Assembly: GCA_029204045.2 (NCBI GenBank)
Contig: JAQNDB010000285.1
Span: forward strand, 1 to 64,000
Reading direction: 5' to 3'
Length of the DNA stretch: 64,000 nucleotides
DNA from: Tillandsia leiboldiana
Lineage: Eukaryota; Streptophyta; Magnoliopsida; Poales; Bromeliaceae
Shown here: positions 8,258-18,346 of the stretch, in pieces
How positions within the stretch are numbered: position 1 is the stretch's first letter
How the letters are laid out: every line of letters begins with the position of its first letter
Translations under genes and position numbers: made by a program
Notes under the pieces: generated by a model
Database searches by the model: none
Told to the model about the DNA's origin: nothing
What the model saw: the letters and a program-made list of their open reading frames with translations, nothing else

Positions 8258-10236
8258 TGTAATAACCGCGGGTTTATTTGTCTTTCCAGACTTTCCTTTG
8301 AATTTTTCTGAACCGCTTTTCGAGTAAGGGGTCCGGGGGTGAATTATTTTTCCTGTATTTTTGGGCAGACCGTCGGGGCTCGCAAGTATTTTTAGACAAT
8401 AAAGCTCGTCAAACGGAGAACGGCGGCGCGATCGGTTTTGGATTCCGACTCCGGAATCTCCCGAAATAAATTCCGGAAGTTTCAGTACGGTTCAGGCGAC
8501 TTACACAATTATCGAGGCAGACCGGACCCTGGTTCGCACCCAATCGACTAGTCTTTCCGTCTGAGGTAGGGGATTTACCCACTCCATTTCACGTGCACCC
8601 GATCATTTATTATCTTTTCTTTCTAATTGGGTTTAATCCGATTGCGCCTAAACGACCAATTAATCGGCTTTGGGGAATTAGGTTTTGGGAACCCCTTCTT
8701 GTTCCTCTTACCTGGACGCACGATACCGCGAGCGCGGACGAGGAACGTTTTCCCCAAACCCTCTTCTTCCCATAGATCGGCGTGGATTACCACGGCGAAG
8801 CGATCGAGGAGAGGAGGAACGATCGCACACCCCCGGGACGATCCCTCTTCTTGCAACCCCGACGCCGCGACCAAGGTAAGCGGTGAATTTATTTTCTTTC
8901 TTTTTCTTGTTTCGGGCAAGGTGAGGGGAAATCCTTTGAGCTTTTCGGGGTGGGTTTTCCTTTGCCTTGGGACGCGTGCGAGGCGAATTTGGGGACCAAA
9001 CGGGAGGCCGCCGCCGACGTGGTTAAACGGGAGACCGCCGCCGCCGTCACCGTGTTCACGGGGTCATCGTCGGAGCCGCCGTGACCGCGGGGTCGCGATC
9101 GGAGCCGAAAACGAGGTTACTGTTGGGGTTCTCTGGCCGCGGTCCACACGCACTAGTGCACCCGGCGCACGCCGTTCCGGCCCGTGGCCGCAGACCTGGC
9201 GCACAAGGCTGTGCGCCAGGCCGCGCGGTCCACCGGGCCGGCGTGCACCCGGCGCACGCCCTCGCGGCCCGAGGGTGCGGACCCGGTGCACCGGGCGGTG
9301 CGCAAGGCCGCGCGGTGCACGCCCGGGCGTGCACCCGGCGTTCGTCACAACAGCAGCGGGGCCATGGACCCGGTGCGCGCCCGCACCCGTGCGCGGCCCG
9401 GCCCAAGACGCCCTGGTCCGCCACTGCAGTGTGCTCCCGGTCCGCGCCGCGCCCGCTCGCCGCCGTGGACCCGGTCCACGCCTGGTCCCGTGCACCAGGG
9501 TTCCAAAAAAGAGCCCAGAAACTCCGTTTTCAGCCCGTTTCGCGCCGTTTTTGAGTGTTTTTAACCACGAAGATGTTTTTAACAAGTCTAATCTTTATTG
9601 TAGCTGTCTGGGCACACAGCGAGGGCGTTTTAGTTGGAGTTCCGCACGTCTTCTCCTTCGCATTGAGGTGGGTTTCTTCGTGGTGTTTAGCGTCGGTCTC
9701 CGGCGGTCGTTCTCCTTTTGATAATTATATGTTGGCGGGTTACCTTCGAGTACACGTATTATTGCCTTAACTTTGATTATACATGTTAGCGGGTTACTTT
9801 CGATCGCGTATGCTACGGTTTTACTTTTGATTATGCATGTTGCCGTTCTACTCTTGCTATATATTATGATATTGACATGATGGTGGTTATGGTTACTTGG
9901 CTCAAGGCTGCAGCACGCGCACCCGCGGTTTGGCCACCGCAAAGGGTGCGCTTTTCCGGAAAAGCGGTCTATTGACCCGTGTATACCCACGAGGTGACGT
10001 AGTGGGGCCCCTTATGTAGTTGTGGGGTTTGAGGCGCCGAGGTGCGAGCGGTGCGACCCGTCGGTTTAGTTGTCCGACGTGGTCGGGTATTGCAGGTACG
10101 GTACGGCCGTCGATTTAGTTGTCCGACGTGGCCGGGTATTGCAGGATGCAGGGGTACAGGTTGTCTTTTCCATTCGAGGGGAGTGGTTGCTCCGGTTGAC
10201 TTTACGGTTTGTTTTACTACTTTTCCTGCTATACTA
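8258..10236 (+). repeat. Element A 3' LTR, truncated
   Basis: It starts TGTAATAACC like the 5' LTR and is colinear with it up to the position corresponding to about 2495, including the donor (near 8875), the minisatellite (about 9130-9350) and the hairpin region (about 9915-9965). It stops at CTATACTA and the inverted B LTR begins at 10237, so the two-tier hairpin and LTR end are missing. A 364-codon ORF here is not conserved in the 5' LTR. Confidence 0.9.
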
Positions 10237-10347
10237 TGTCACGCCCCGGGGGTTTTATTTTAGCGGAAACGATGCACAAAAGTAAGCGTAAGGCGCGTAC
10301 AAAATTTTTTTGTTTAAAACCTCCTTCCCCGGCGCGTGCCCAGACCC

Positions 10348-10404
10348 GCCGCATATACAGATTTACTCGAAAATCGGGCAGAGTCTCCTCTGTATATGCA
10401 CGGC
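10348..10404 (-). other. Two-tier hairpin near B LTR end
   Basis: Arms GCCGCATATACAGA (10348-10361) and TCTGTATATGCACGGC (10389-10404) give the same outer stem as element A, about 110-168 bases before the LTR end. The inner stem is weaker than in A or D. The 5' LTR copy is at 29868-29924. Confidence 0.65.
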
Positions 10405-11242
10405 GTCGCGGCTATTACAACAGTCAAACACAAGCAATCATTTTCCATTTAATCACAACAGTTCGGAGTCTAACTGTGCATGAAGACTAAACAATGCCCG
10501 TGGCCAGTCAAGTTGAAAGGATAAACTCACAGTTTTGAAAACAGGCCCACACGGCCTCATGTTTCGAAAACAGATTGGAAAACGGCATAAATCCACAGGG
10601 TTTGGAAAACGGGCCCACACGACCCTAGATTTTTGAAAACGGTTTTCGAAGTCCTTTTTCTCTTGTTTTCTAGTTGGTTTGTTTAGAAAACGGCCAAACG
10701 GGAATAATAAAGGAAACAGTAGTGCATATCCAGAACAAAAGTAATCAACATCCACACGACCCCACAAGGGTATCGAGAACCACACAGTAACCTACAATAC
10801 CAAATGAAATGCAGAGAAAGTAAAGAAAACGGCAGACTAGGGCTCCCACAGCCCGACTGCTCCCACCTCGGCCTCACCGTCGCCTACCTCTCACCCCTGG
10901 AGGTACCTGTGACAGAGTGGGTAGTCAGCGACACTATCATGATAAAAATACTAAAGCAGTAAAGTAATACCAAGCCACAAAAGTAAGACTAGCCGGAGCA
11001 ACCACTCTACTCATAAAGGTAACTCGCAACCACCTGTACCACCTGTGACACCTGTAACCCCGGTAACACCTGTAACACCTGACCTCGTCGGGCACCAATC
11101 CCGGCAGGTCGCACACCTGACCTCGTCGGGCACCAATCCCGACAGGTCGCACCGCTCACACCGCTCACACCTTGGTGCCTCGAACCCCACACCTACGGGG
11201 GCCCCACTACATCCCCTCGTGGGTAACACGGGTCGGAGACCG

Positions 11243-11288
11243 CCTTTCCGGAAAAGAGCACCCTTAGCGGTGGCCAGACCGCGGGTGC
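11243..11288 (-). other. Conserved LTR hairpin and CCGGAA palindrome, element B
   Basis: GCACCC (11258-11263) pairs with GGGTGC (11283-11288) and is flanked by the near-palindrome CCTTTCCGGAAAAG (11243-11256). The position and order match 2165-2212 in A. Confidence 0.6.
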
Positions 11289-11566
11289 GCGTGTCGCAAC
11301 TCGAGCATAGTAACCAAGACACGGGGTAATATAGTAAATCATAGAAACCGTCAGCGTTAGTACCGATTAACATGTAATTAAAATCCCTTTCGGAATACTA
11401 ACACTATACTAAGCCTCGACCGAAAACCCACCTTTTCGTTGTCGCGCTCCTGACCGATGCTAGGTTCTCCCGCGTCTCGGGGTGCCCGCCCGGACCTACA
11501 AGAACCTGTCATACAGGAGTCAGTAATTCAAGACTCCGCAAGATTAAAAGACTAGAACACCCGGCG

Positions 11567-11586
11567 CCCCCCCCCCCCCCCCCCCC
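11567..11586 (-). repeat. C20 homopolymer (G20 in element RNA)
   Basis: Twenty consecutive C on the plus strand; the 5' LTR copy has seventeen (31080-31096). It follows the GC-rich minisatellite in element orientation. Such a G run could form a quadruplex and is prone to length error in assembly. Confidence 0.85.
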
Positions 11587-11644
11587 TCGCGCACAATCCG
11601 TACACGTACGCGCCCGGCCCCGCGCGGCTGGGCGGCGTACCACC

Positions 11645-11870
11645 TGCGTGCGGCGCCGCCCGCATGCGGCGCCGCCCGCATGCGGCGCCGCCCGCATGCG
11701 GGCGCGTGCAGCGCCGCCCGCATGCGGCGCTGCCCGCATGCGGTAGCATGCGGCGCCGCCCGCATGCGGCGCCGCCCGCATGCGGATGCCGCCCGCATGC
11801 GGAAGCACGCGGCACCGCCCTCATGCGGCGCTACCCGCATGCGGGCGCATGAGGCGCCGCCCGCATGCGT
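11645..11870 (-). repeat. LTR minisatellite, 16-bp period (GCATGC/GGCGCC)
   Basis: Units of CGCATGCGGCGCCGCC alternate two six-base palindromes, so neighbouring units can fold on each other. Variant units carry insertions such as GGGCGCGTGCA. The 5' LTR array (31145-31470) is longer and accounts for most of the LTR length difference. Confidence 0.85.
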
Positions 11871-12596
11871 GGCTCCGTGCGTGCCGGCTCCGGTGACGGC
11901 GCCGACTCCGGTGATGGCGCCGACCCTCCTCCTCCCTTTGCCTAAGAGAACCAAGAAAATACCCAATCAAGAACCCTAAGTTATGCTCACCTTGGTTTCG
12001 TCGGCTAGGGTTGATCTAGGGGATAATCGTCCTGTTCTTGCGTGCCCGGTAACAAAGGGTATGCCGGCGATCTTCCCTCTCCTCGATCGCTCCGCCTTGT
12101 TTCTCCACTCGATCGGTTGGGAAAAAGATAGGTTGGGGAAGTGGGTTCCTCGTTGCGCTTGGGGTTGCGTACGCCTAAGGTGAGGGGAGTTGTAACTGTC
12201 GTAACCCTGTTTCCCCACGACATGAAAATGGCGGGAGCGGTTAGGATGGCGGGAGCGGTTAGGATGAGGAATGGGAATGAACCCATTTCAAGTCAAAAGC
12301 AGGTAATAAGTCGGGTGCGAACCGGGGTCCGGTCTGCCTGAAAAACCGCGCTGATCACCTGAACCGCTAGCCACCTTCCGGAATTTATTCTGGGAGATTC
12401 CGGCGTCGGAATTCAAAACCGACTGCGCCGCCGTTCTCCGTTTCGCGAGCTTTATTGACTAAAAATACCCGCGAGCCCCGACGGTCTGCCCGGAAACAAG
12501 GAATTTTTAGATCACCCTCCGGGCCCCCGAAATGAATTGCGAAATAAAGAAAACCAAAAGTAGACCCAAAAACATTTTAAACCAGCGGCTACTACA

Positions 12597-12613
12597 CCAC
12601 TCACCTCTTAAAA
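12597..12613 (-). other. Polypurine tract region of element B
   Basis: Read on the minus strand, TTTTAAGAGGTGAGTGG directly precedes the 3' LTR and is the same as in element A. Confidence 0.65.
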
Positions 12614-12614
12614 C

Positions 12615-12634
12615 GAGTTTCGTCCTCGAAACTC
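12615..12634 (-). other. Hairpin overlapping B pol stop codon
   Basis: GAGTTTCG/CGAAACTC around a four-base loop, overlapping the TGA at 12633-12635 exactly as in element A. Confidence 0.75.
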
Positions 12635-12751
12635 AATCCTGGTTCGCGGTGAAGAGATAGGGGTAGCCCTCCCTCATCTTCGACTCCAGCTCCCACGTCG
12701 CTTCCCGCTCCTCGTGGTTGTTCCAGAGCACCTTCACATAGGGGATGACTC
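12633..12751 (-). pseudogene. pol: Element B pol, last 38 codons (chromodomain end)
   Basis: This minus-strand piece encodes the end of the chromodomain (HEEREATWELESKMREGYP) and the stop. It continues from 24839 across Sirevirus copy 1; GACTC at 12747-12751 is one copy of that insertion's target duplication. It is separated from the rest of pol by 12 kb and cannot be expressed as one protein. Confidence 0.88.
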
Positions 12752-13052
12752 TGTTGGGTCACGTATATAATACGGATCTAAATAGGGGAAGAAACACCTA
12801 GAGGGGGGTGAATAGGTGTAAACGTATAAACACTCCAAAAATCGTTGCGATAAAACCCAATGCGGAAAATAAAATAACACGCAAGATTTTTACGTGGAAA
12901 ACTCCATCACCGGAGTAAAAAACCACGGGACCGATAACACGGCAGAAATCCACTAGAATTAAAACACGTACAAGGTGATTTACCGTACACACTTACGACT
13001 CAACCTTTTCCATACGCTCCTAGAGGATCTTCTCCGCTCGCTCCGACGCTTC

Positions 13053-13229
13053 TCGAATCCACGATCTGCGCCCAACGCCGAATCCACGGCGTCCAACGTC
13101 GAATCCACGACGTCCGACCGAATCCACGGTCTTCACCCAATAGCACCGTTCGAATCCACGAACGTGCCTCGCTCCGAATCCACGAGAGCGATTGAACCTT
13201 GAATCCACAAGGACACGCGAATCCACGCG
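13053..13229 (-). other. Array of eight mini-hairpins with constant AATCCA loop
   Basis: Eight times in 177 bases the six bases AATCCA are bracketed by complementary arms. Plus-strand arms in order: TCG/CGA, ACGCCG/CGGCGT, ACGTCG/CGACGT, GACCG/CGGTC, CGTTCG/CGAACG, CGCTCCG/CGAGAGCG (one bulge), CCTTG/CAAGG and CGCG/CGCG. In element RNA the loop is UGGAUU. The array lies about 280-460 bases downstream of the TATA box, hence in the 5' leader and also near the 3' end of the transcript. All four Sirevirus LTRs have it. Confidence 0.85.
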
Positions 13230-13509
13230 CCGATTTTTGGGGTAAAATCGTTGTTTTTGGGTGGTGATGATCCGCCGAATACTTAGATCAAAGATAGATC
13301 GGAAATACCATCTAAGTATTCATTAGTTTGATTCAACTCAAGATGTGAGTATGAAAACCTAGAATCAAACTAATCAATATAGATGAAGAAACATAGAGTA
13401 TTCTCTAGTGATTTCCTTTCTTCTCTATATGTGGATCTTATAGCCGTATAAGATGATACAAGAAAATGACGGCTATGTGGATTCACCCTAGAAAGAAAGA
13501 CATAGGGTG

Positions 13510-13864
13510 TATTTATAGGTTAGAAACCCTAGGAAGGAGATAAGAATCAAAAACCTGCCATTTCTGGATATTTACGGACGGCGATCCGGATCGTGATAAC
13601 TAGGATCCGGATCGTCATAACGAATCAGCCAATTCCAGAAAAATGAAGGTTCGGGATCCGGATCATGTGACTACGATCCGGATCGTTCATACAGTTCACC
13701 AAACATCAACGTTCGGGATCCGGATTGCGAAGCAAGATCCGGATCGTCCAAGGTAGATGGTAAACTCAACGTTCGGGATCCGGATCAAGAGACTACGATC
13801 CGGATTGCGACGATGTATGAACGAACCACCTTCGGGATCCGGATCGAACAACCTGATCCGGATC
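13510..13864 (-). promoter_or_regulatory. Sirevirus copy 1 3' LTR: TATA box and GATCCGGATC array
   Basis: The TATA box CTATAAATA (minus strand, 13510-13518) is preceded by ten copies of GATCCGGATC (eight perfect) between 13583 and 13864, arranged in units of about 60 bp, each with two palindromes. Palindrome clusters upstream of the TATA box are a reported feature of Sirevirus LTRs. Initiation is expected near 13480. Confidence 0.85.
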
Positions 13865-14092
13865 CTGAACTTGTCCCAAGTCCAGTTTTTGATTTTTTAT
13901 GCAATGAAAGACTCTTCCAAGTGTTTCTACACTACAAGAAGTATTCGGATCACACAAATTCTTTAGTTAAACATACCTGATCCTTTTGAATTCTTCTTTC
14001 TTGAGATTGAGTTAGATGATCCAACTTTCTTCACCTTCAATCTTCAAGACTTGAGACTTTCACGAAACTACGCCAACTCAAATTCCGTAACA

Positions 14093-14930
14093 ATCTCCCC
14101 CTTTGGCGGTTTCGTGACAAAACATAGATCCACTAAAGAAAATTCAAAAAGATATTTTTGTTGCTATCACCATACAACAAAAATTTACAATGGAGATCCA
14201 AAATACAATACATGAGTTAAACTCCTAAAACAGACTCTAGACTTAGACATCTGTACTCTCTGCAAAAAGAAATCATTCTTGACAAAAGAAATCGTTAGAT
14301 ACCTCAAGAATTTTATATCATTCAAAAACCACAAACAGAGATGAAGTTTAAACTCATTTATACTTACCATGACATTAATACAATCAGATATGTAAACAGA
14401 TCATAGTTAAAACACCAACATATCCTCTTTGCAATCAAAAACCAAATGTCATGAACATGTTTGTGAACATCTTATATATATATAGATATGTAATTGATCA
14501 GAGTTAAGAACCAACATATCTTCTAAGCAATCAAAAACAAAGTGTCACAAACTTGTTAGTCCAACATCAACTTGTTAGTTATATTACATGCCCAAATAGT
14601 TAGTCGAATAGTTAGTCGAGACATGCAAACAATCACAAGATGAAAACCCAAAGTTGAAGTTGAGATCTTACTTACCTTGATGTTCATTCACATCATCATT
14701 GTACCTTTGTGTTTCAACTTACCTTTGATGTTCCAACACATCATCATGTTCAATCAATCATTGTTCAAGTTCTCTATATTCTCTATAAACTCTCTCCCCC
14801 TTTTTGTCACAAAATTAGCCAAAAACAAAAAAATTAAGGAGAGTTAAAGATTTCAAAAATTAAGAAACTCCTGAGAACTAAATAAGAACAAAAACTTAAA
14901 AACCTGCAAAAGAAAGATTAGAGAAAAACT
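14093..14930 (-). other. 3' untranslated region with two polypurine tracts
   Basis: AAAGGGGGAGAT (minus strand, 14093-14104) abuts the 3' LTR and is the plus-strand primer. A second tract, AAAAAGGGGGAGAG, lies at 14792-14810 just after the extra ORF. The sequence between is AT-rich and I see no gene in it. Confidence 0.8.
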
Positions 14931-16701
14931 TTATGCAGAGTCATCGGAGCTGATACACCCAAGCTTCTGAAACATTTTCTTGATCCGTTTGTTTATAGAA
15001 GCTTGTTCCTTCTGAAATTCTTTGATAGCCTCTTTCATTTCAGCGACATCAGTAGCCATGCGCTCTTGCTCGTTTGAGAGTCGCTGTTGTTCCTTATAGA
15101 TTGAACTCACTGACGCATCATCATCAGAAGTAGATGGAGGTGCCTGCTGTGCTGGTGGAATAGGAGGGGTTTCTGCTGGTGCAGAGGTTGTCGCTCGTTG
15201 TTGTTGTGCTCGTTGCCGGTGAGGAGGTATTATGGGTTCATCTGGCTTCGTCGAGAGAGACTTCACAATTGTCGTCTCATTAATGGTGCCCAAACTGTAC
15301 ATGTATGAGCTCGCGCTTGTATCGACTTTAAACTTTCTAAGGATGCGCATGATAATCATTGGATAGGGTAGTCTCTCTGAGGGGTGAGAGTGTTCCACAT
15401 ATCGCGCCATCCTTGACCAAATGAGATAAGGAATATTCAAGTTTGCTCCCATCAATGCGGCCGGGTTTCCAAGAAGATAAAGGTATAACATTCTGTCCCA
15501 TCGAAGAACCTTCGTATTCATGTTGGGAAGAATGTTGTAGCAGACAATGAAGTTTATGTACCTATACTCTGGTCGAAGCTCTTTAGAGAAGACAGAATTT
15601 CCGGTCGACCGAGTATTTGGAAGACAAATTCCATTAACTACAACTCTCCAGGAGTTGTCGTTGAAGCTTTGAGTTTTTAGGTAATGGAGTCCATCAGCTC
15701 TGGCTGTCATACCTAGCACAACTCCAATCAGCTGGGGTGTGACTTTGATTCTGATATTTTTAACCAAAGTGTAAAATTCTCGACGTCCATCCTCGTGATC
15801 AATCAGATTTGCAGCGTTCTGATAAAAAAATTCGAACTGAATGTGGACAGTACCCAGTAGTCTCAGGGAAGTTGCAAATTTGAGCAAGACCAGCTTGGTC
15901 AAACAAAGTCCCAAAAGCTGCAGATCGTTCCTTCATTGGTTTGACATTGACATGTCTCTCGCCAATGCATTCCCTTTTCTCAAAATCCTTGATTCTGTCG
16001 GAGCTGATGAAGTCTTGTGGAGGAGGCTGCCTAGCAACTGGTTCCTCAATGGTAATTCCCTGAGCACTGCCTCTTTTTCTTGCACCAGTTTTTCTTTTTG
16101 TTCCAGCTGGACTTGGTTCCATTGGTGCTTTCCCTTTTTCAGCTGCAGTAGGTTTTGAAGCTTCAGCAGTTGCTTTCCCTTTGGAGACAATGGGAACAGC
16201 TTGCTCAATCAAGGTTCCAAACTCAGGTGAGTGATTTCGGAGAGCTTCAATGTTGACATGACGTTCACCGATGCATTCACGACGTTCAAACGCTCGAACG
16301 CGATCCATGCTGACGAACACTCCTTCCACGCGAGGCGGAGAGTCAGGAACTATCGGTGTGTTAAAATCAGCGTCTCGTCGTAGTCCAAAACGTCTAGTTA
16401 CTCGTTTCCTTTTCACAGAGATGGTTGGTTCAGACATAGGCGCTTTTCCTTTGTCCATGGGTCCCTTTCCTTTTGATCCATCGGAAGCTTTTCCTTTTGA
16501 ACCATCAGACGCCTTTTGTTCAGTCAATAAGTCATCATCATCCGTCAATGCCGCCCAGTCAATCTCGTGACAATCTACCTCTGTGTCACTGACCTCGACA
16601 AATTCACCTTTTTGTTGTGTTTTCTTAGCTCTCTTTAATTTGTTTGTGGCCCGAGTGTGCACTATTGCGACCAACAAGAGAATGATCGACGAGAATTCCA
16701 T
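14931..16701 (-). pseudogene. Extra ORF after pol (env-like position), frameshifted
   Basis: Homologous to the intact 470-codon ORF of copy 2. The likely start is the ATG at 16701, 31 bases after a conserved acceptor and aligned with copy 2; a longer frame to 16755 crosses that acceptor. The N-terminus is hydrophobic (FSSIILLLVAIVH), followed by a Lys-rich, low-complexity region, a central domain resembling the 'putative plant transposon protein' family, and a C-terminal coiled coil. A run of seven A near 15824-15831, where copy 2 has AAAACA, adds one base and breaks the frame. Compared with copy 2 this copy has a second, diverged copy of a module of about 90 residues (FERRECIGERHVN and FEKRECIGERHVN). 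Function is unknown; env-like is a positional label. Confidence 0.75.
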
Positions 16702-16731
16702 TGATCCAAGTGCCTTAAGAAGATTGAAGTC

Positions 16732-17118
16732 CTGTGAAGACCAACTCAAGAACACATAAAAAAAAATTGTTAATTTTCAAAGATTTGAAAAATTGAACCC
16801 AAACAATCATAATCATGTAGAGAGACTAAGAATCAAATTAGTTTTGCAAAAGGACTTTTAAAAATAGATCAATTGCATGAATTTCGAAAATCCTTATTAT
16901 ATGCCCTAAAACCGAAATTTTAGAAATCGAAGCCTAAAAATCCGTTAATCAGGAGAGAACCTAGCATATAATCAAAACTAATCTACCCAGAGTTCTTATT
17001 TCAAAAGAAATTTGATCAAAAACCATCCACAAACAAAGTTGATCCAAGAATTTCGTGCGTTTGAGGAGGAAAAGAAGAAAAACGGTGAAAAACCTAGATT
17101 TTGATCAATAAAACTTAC
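16732..17118 (-). other. Putative intron upstream of the extra ORF
   Basis: On the minus strand a consensus donor CCAA/GTAAGTTTT (17118) and an acceptor GTCTTCACAG (16732) enclose 387 AT-rich bases; the ORF starts 31 bases later. Copy 2 keeps both sites (43172 and 42789; 384 bp). Copia polyproteins do not need an intron here, which suggests a separate spliced transcript. This is inference from motifs and conservation. Confidence 0.55.
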
Positions 17119-17233
17119 TTGGAATTGAAGAACCTGAGTTTGAAAGCTTCCAGGAAGGATGAAATCTAGAGAGAGAGGCTCTGGAAACTTCGGAACAAAA
17201 GATTGGAGTAAAAGAAATCAAAACCCTTTTGTT

Positions 17234-17405
17234 CTTTATAAAAACCTAGCCGCGATCCGGATCCTCCCGAGCTTGCGATCCGGATCGGCTACCCGCAGTG
17301 AAAAAAACTGCGTTCGGGATCCGGATCGGCAGGTCCAATCCGGATCGTCAGCCCGCAGGAGAAAACCTGCGTTCGGGATCCGGATCATCTAGCCCGATCC
17401 GGATC
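17234..17405 (-). promoter_or_regulatory. Internal promoter-like module: palindromes plus TATA
   Basis: Six GATCCGGATC-type palindromes (five perfect) lie at 17253-17405, with two small hairpins between them (CGCAGT/ACTGCG and CGCAGG/CCTGCG). Directly downstream on the minus strand is TTTTTATAAAG (17234-17244). This copies the LTR promoter layout. The predicted start falls near 17205, about 90 bases before the intron donor. Confidence 0.55.
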
Positions 17406-18346
17406 GGCCCCAACTTTTTCTTTAGAAAAATTTCAGAGAAATTCAAGAAAAACCAGAAAAAGATTGTAAGCACAAATGTGTATCAACTTTAAACAAAAAT
17501 CATCGTTCCATACAACAAGAATTAGATTATGCCAAATCTATCAATAATATCCAAAAATGAAATGAAAATTTACAAGAATTAAATCCCTTAAAGTTGAACA
17601 CCTTCAATTACATCTAACTTGATCTTATGAGTAATGCCTTTATCAAATCATCAATTCGGTAAAGAAAATGAAATACAAAGATCAATAGATGTTTGAAATC
17701 CCAAATATAGTAGATAATGTATCTAGACAATCTGTTGAAGAGAGTGGCTCTTTGAGCATCTTTCTTTAAAAACCCACCTTATACCAACCTTGAAATTTGA
17801 CAGAGTCAAGTATTTCAACATGCATTTTACTAAATCAAAAATTTGAACAACCATGCTTGGTATACATGTGGTAGCTGCACACAATACTCGGACGACCGAG
17901 GTGGTAGCTCTTTCCTCCATGTGGTGGTAGTTTTCACACTCCTCATTGGGATGTAACTCTTTCCACATCTTTTGAGCATTTTACATTATCTTTGACTCCC
18001 CCTCAATTGGCTATCAATTATTTAAGATATAAAGTATTCAACCAAAAATTGATCTCGATTTCATACTCGACTAAACAGTCAAATAAGATAATGACTATAC
18101 CAAGAGATCATTGAGAGAGAAATTGACTTTGATCACTTTAGAAGATGATTTAATTAACATAAATGATCATTGCAACAGTGAAATATTATGATGGCAAAAG
18201 CATAATAAATTTCTAAATGTGCGAAAAGATGCAATTAAAGTCAATTATAATCAATGCTCAATTAATGTCCAATGTACAAACATAGATAATGAACAAAACA
18301 AAAACAAATACAAAACCTATCCTAAGCAAAGGTTTCAAAAAGAAGT
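17406..18346 (-). other. Spacer between pol and internal promoter module
   Basis: AT-rich, colinear with 43400-44335 of copy 2, and without a conserved ORF. A short purine tract (GAGGGGGAGTC on the minus strand, about 17994-18004) resembles the polypurine tracts. Confidence 0.6.

Larger units (their letters stand above)
490..10236 (+). mobile_element. Element A: Ty3/Gypsy Tekay-type chromovirus, 3' LTR truncated
   Basis: The order is 5' LTR, initiator-Met primer site, gag, protease, RT, RNase H, integrase with chromodomain, polypurine tract, and a 3' LTR starting with the same TGTAATAACC terminus. The LTR is 2,766 bp, typical of the Tekay/Del lineage. The left flank is GTGAC (485-489); the matching right flank cannot be seen because the 3' LTR is cut at 10236 by element B. 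The two LTRs differ by many small substitutions and indels, so A is older than the Sireviruses. Gag and protease are frameshifted but pol is open, so A could not move without help. Confidence 0.9.
10237..12596 (-). repeat. Element B 3' LTR
   Basis: 2,360 bp, read on the minus strand from 12596. It contains the donor ACCAAG/GTGAGC (G at 11990), the 16-bp minisatellite, a G20 run, the conserved hairpins and the CGTGACA end. It is about 70 bp shorter than the 5' copy, mostly through minisatellite length. Confidence 0.9.
12752..14092 (-). repeat. Sirevirus copy 1, 3' LTR
   Basis: Read from 14092: TGTTACGG start, ten GATCCGGATC-type palindromes, TATA box, transcribed region with the eight-hairpin array, and a CCCAACA end. 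Confidence 0.95.

Noticed and set aside
8627..9721. 364-codon ORF in the A 3' LTR
   Set aside because: It runs through the leader, splice donor and minisatellite, is broken in the 5' LTR copy, and shows no domain. Chance ORF in GC-rich DNA.
10237..12596. B left LTR as a solo LTR
   Set aside because: It is followed by B's polypurine tract and pol end, and pairs with 29758-32188.
13020..13226. Short ORFs over the AATCCA array and over the GATCCGGATC array of the Sirevirus LTRs
   Set aside because: They reflect the repeats; identical ones occur in both LTRs only because the LTRs are identical, and there is no start context or domain.
13053..13229. AATCCA array as a CRISPR array
   Set aside because: Plant retrotransposon context, repeat only six bases, spacers are the complementary arms themselves, and no cas genes.
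17723..17968. 81-codon ORF between pol and the internal module
   Set aside because: Not kept open at the equivalent place in copy 2; AT-rich spacer.
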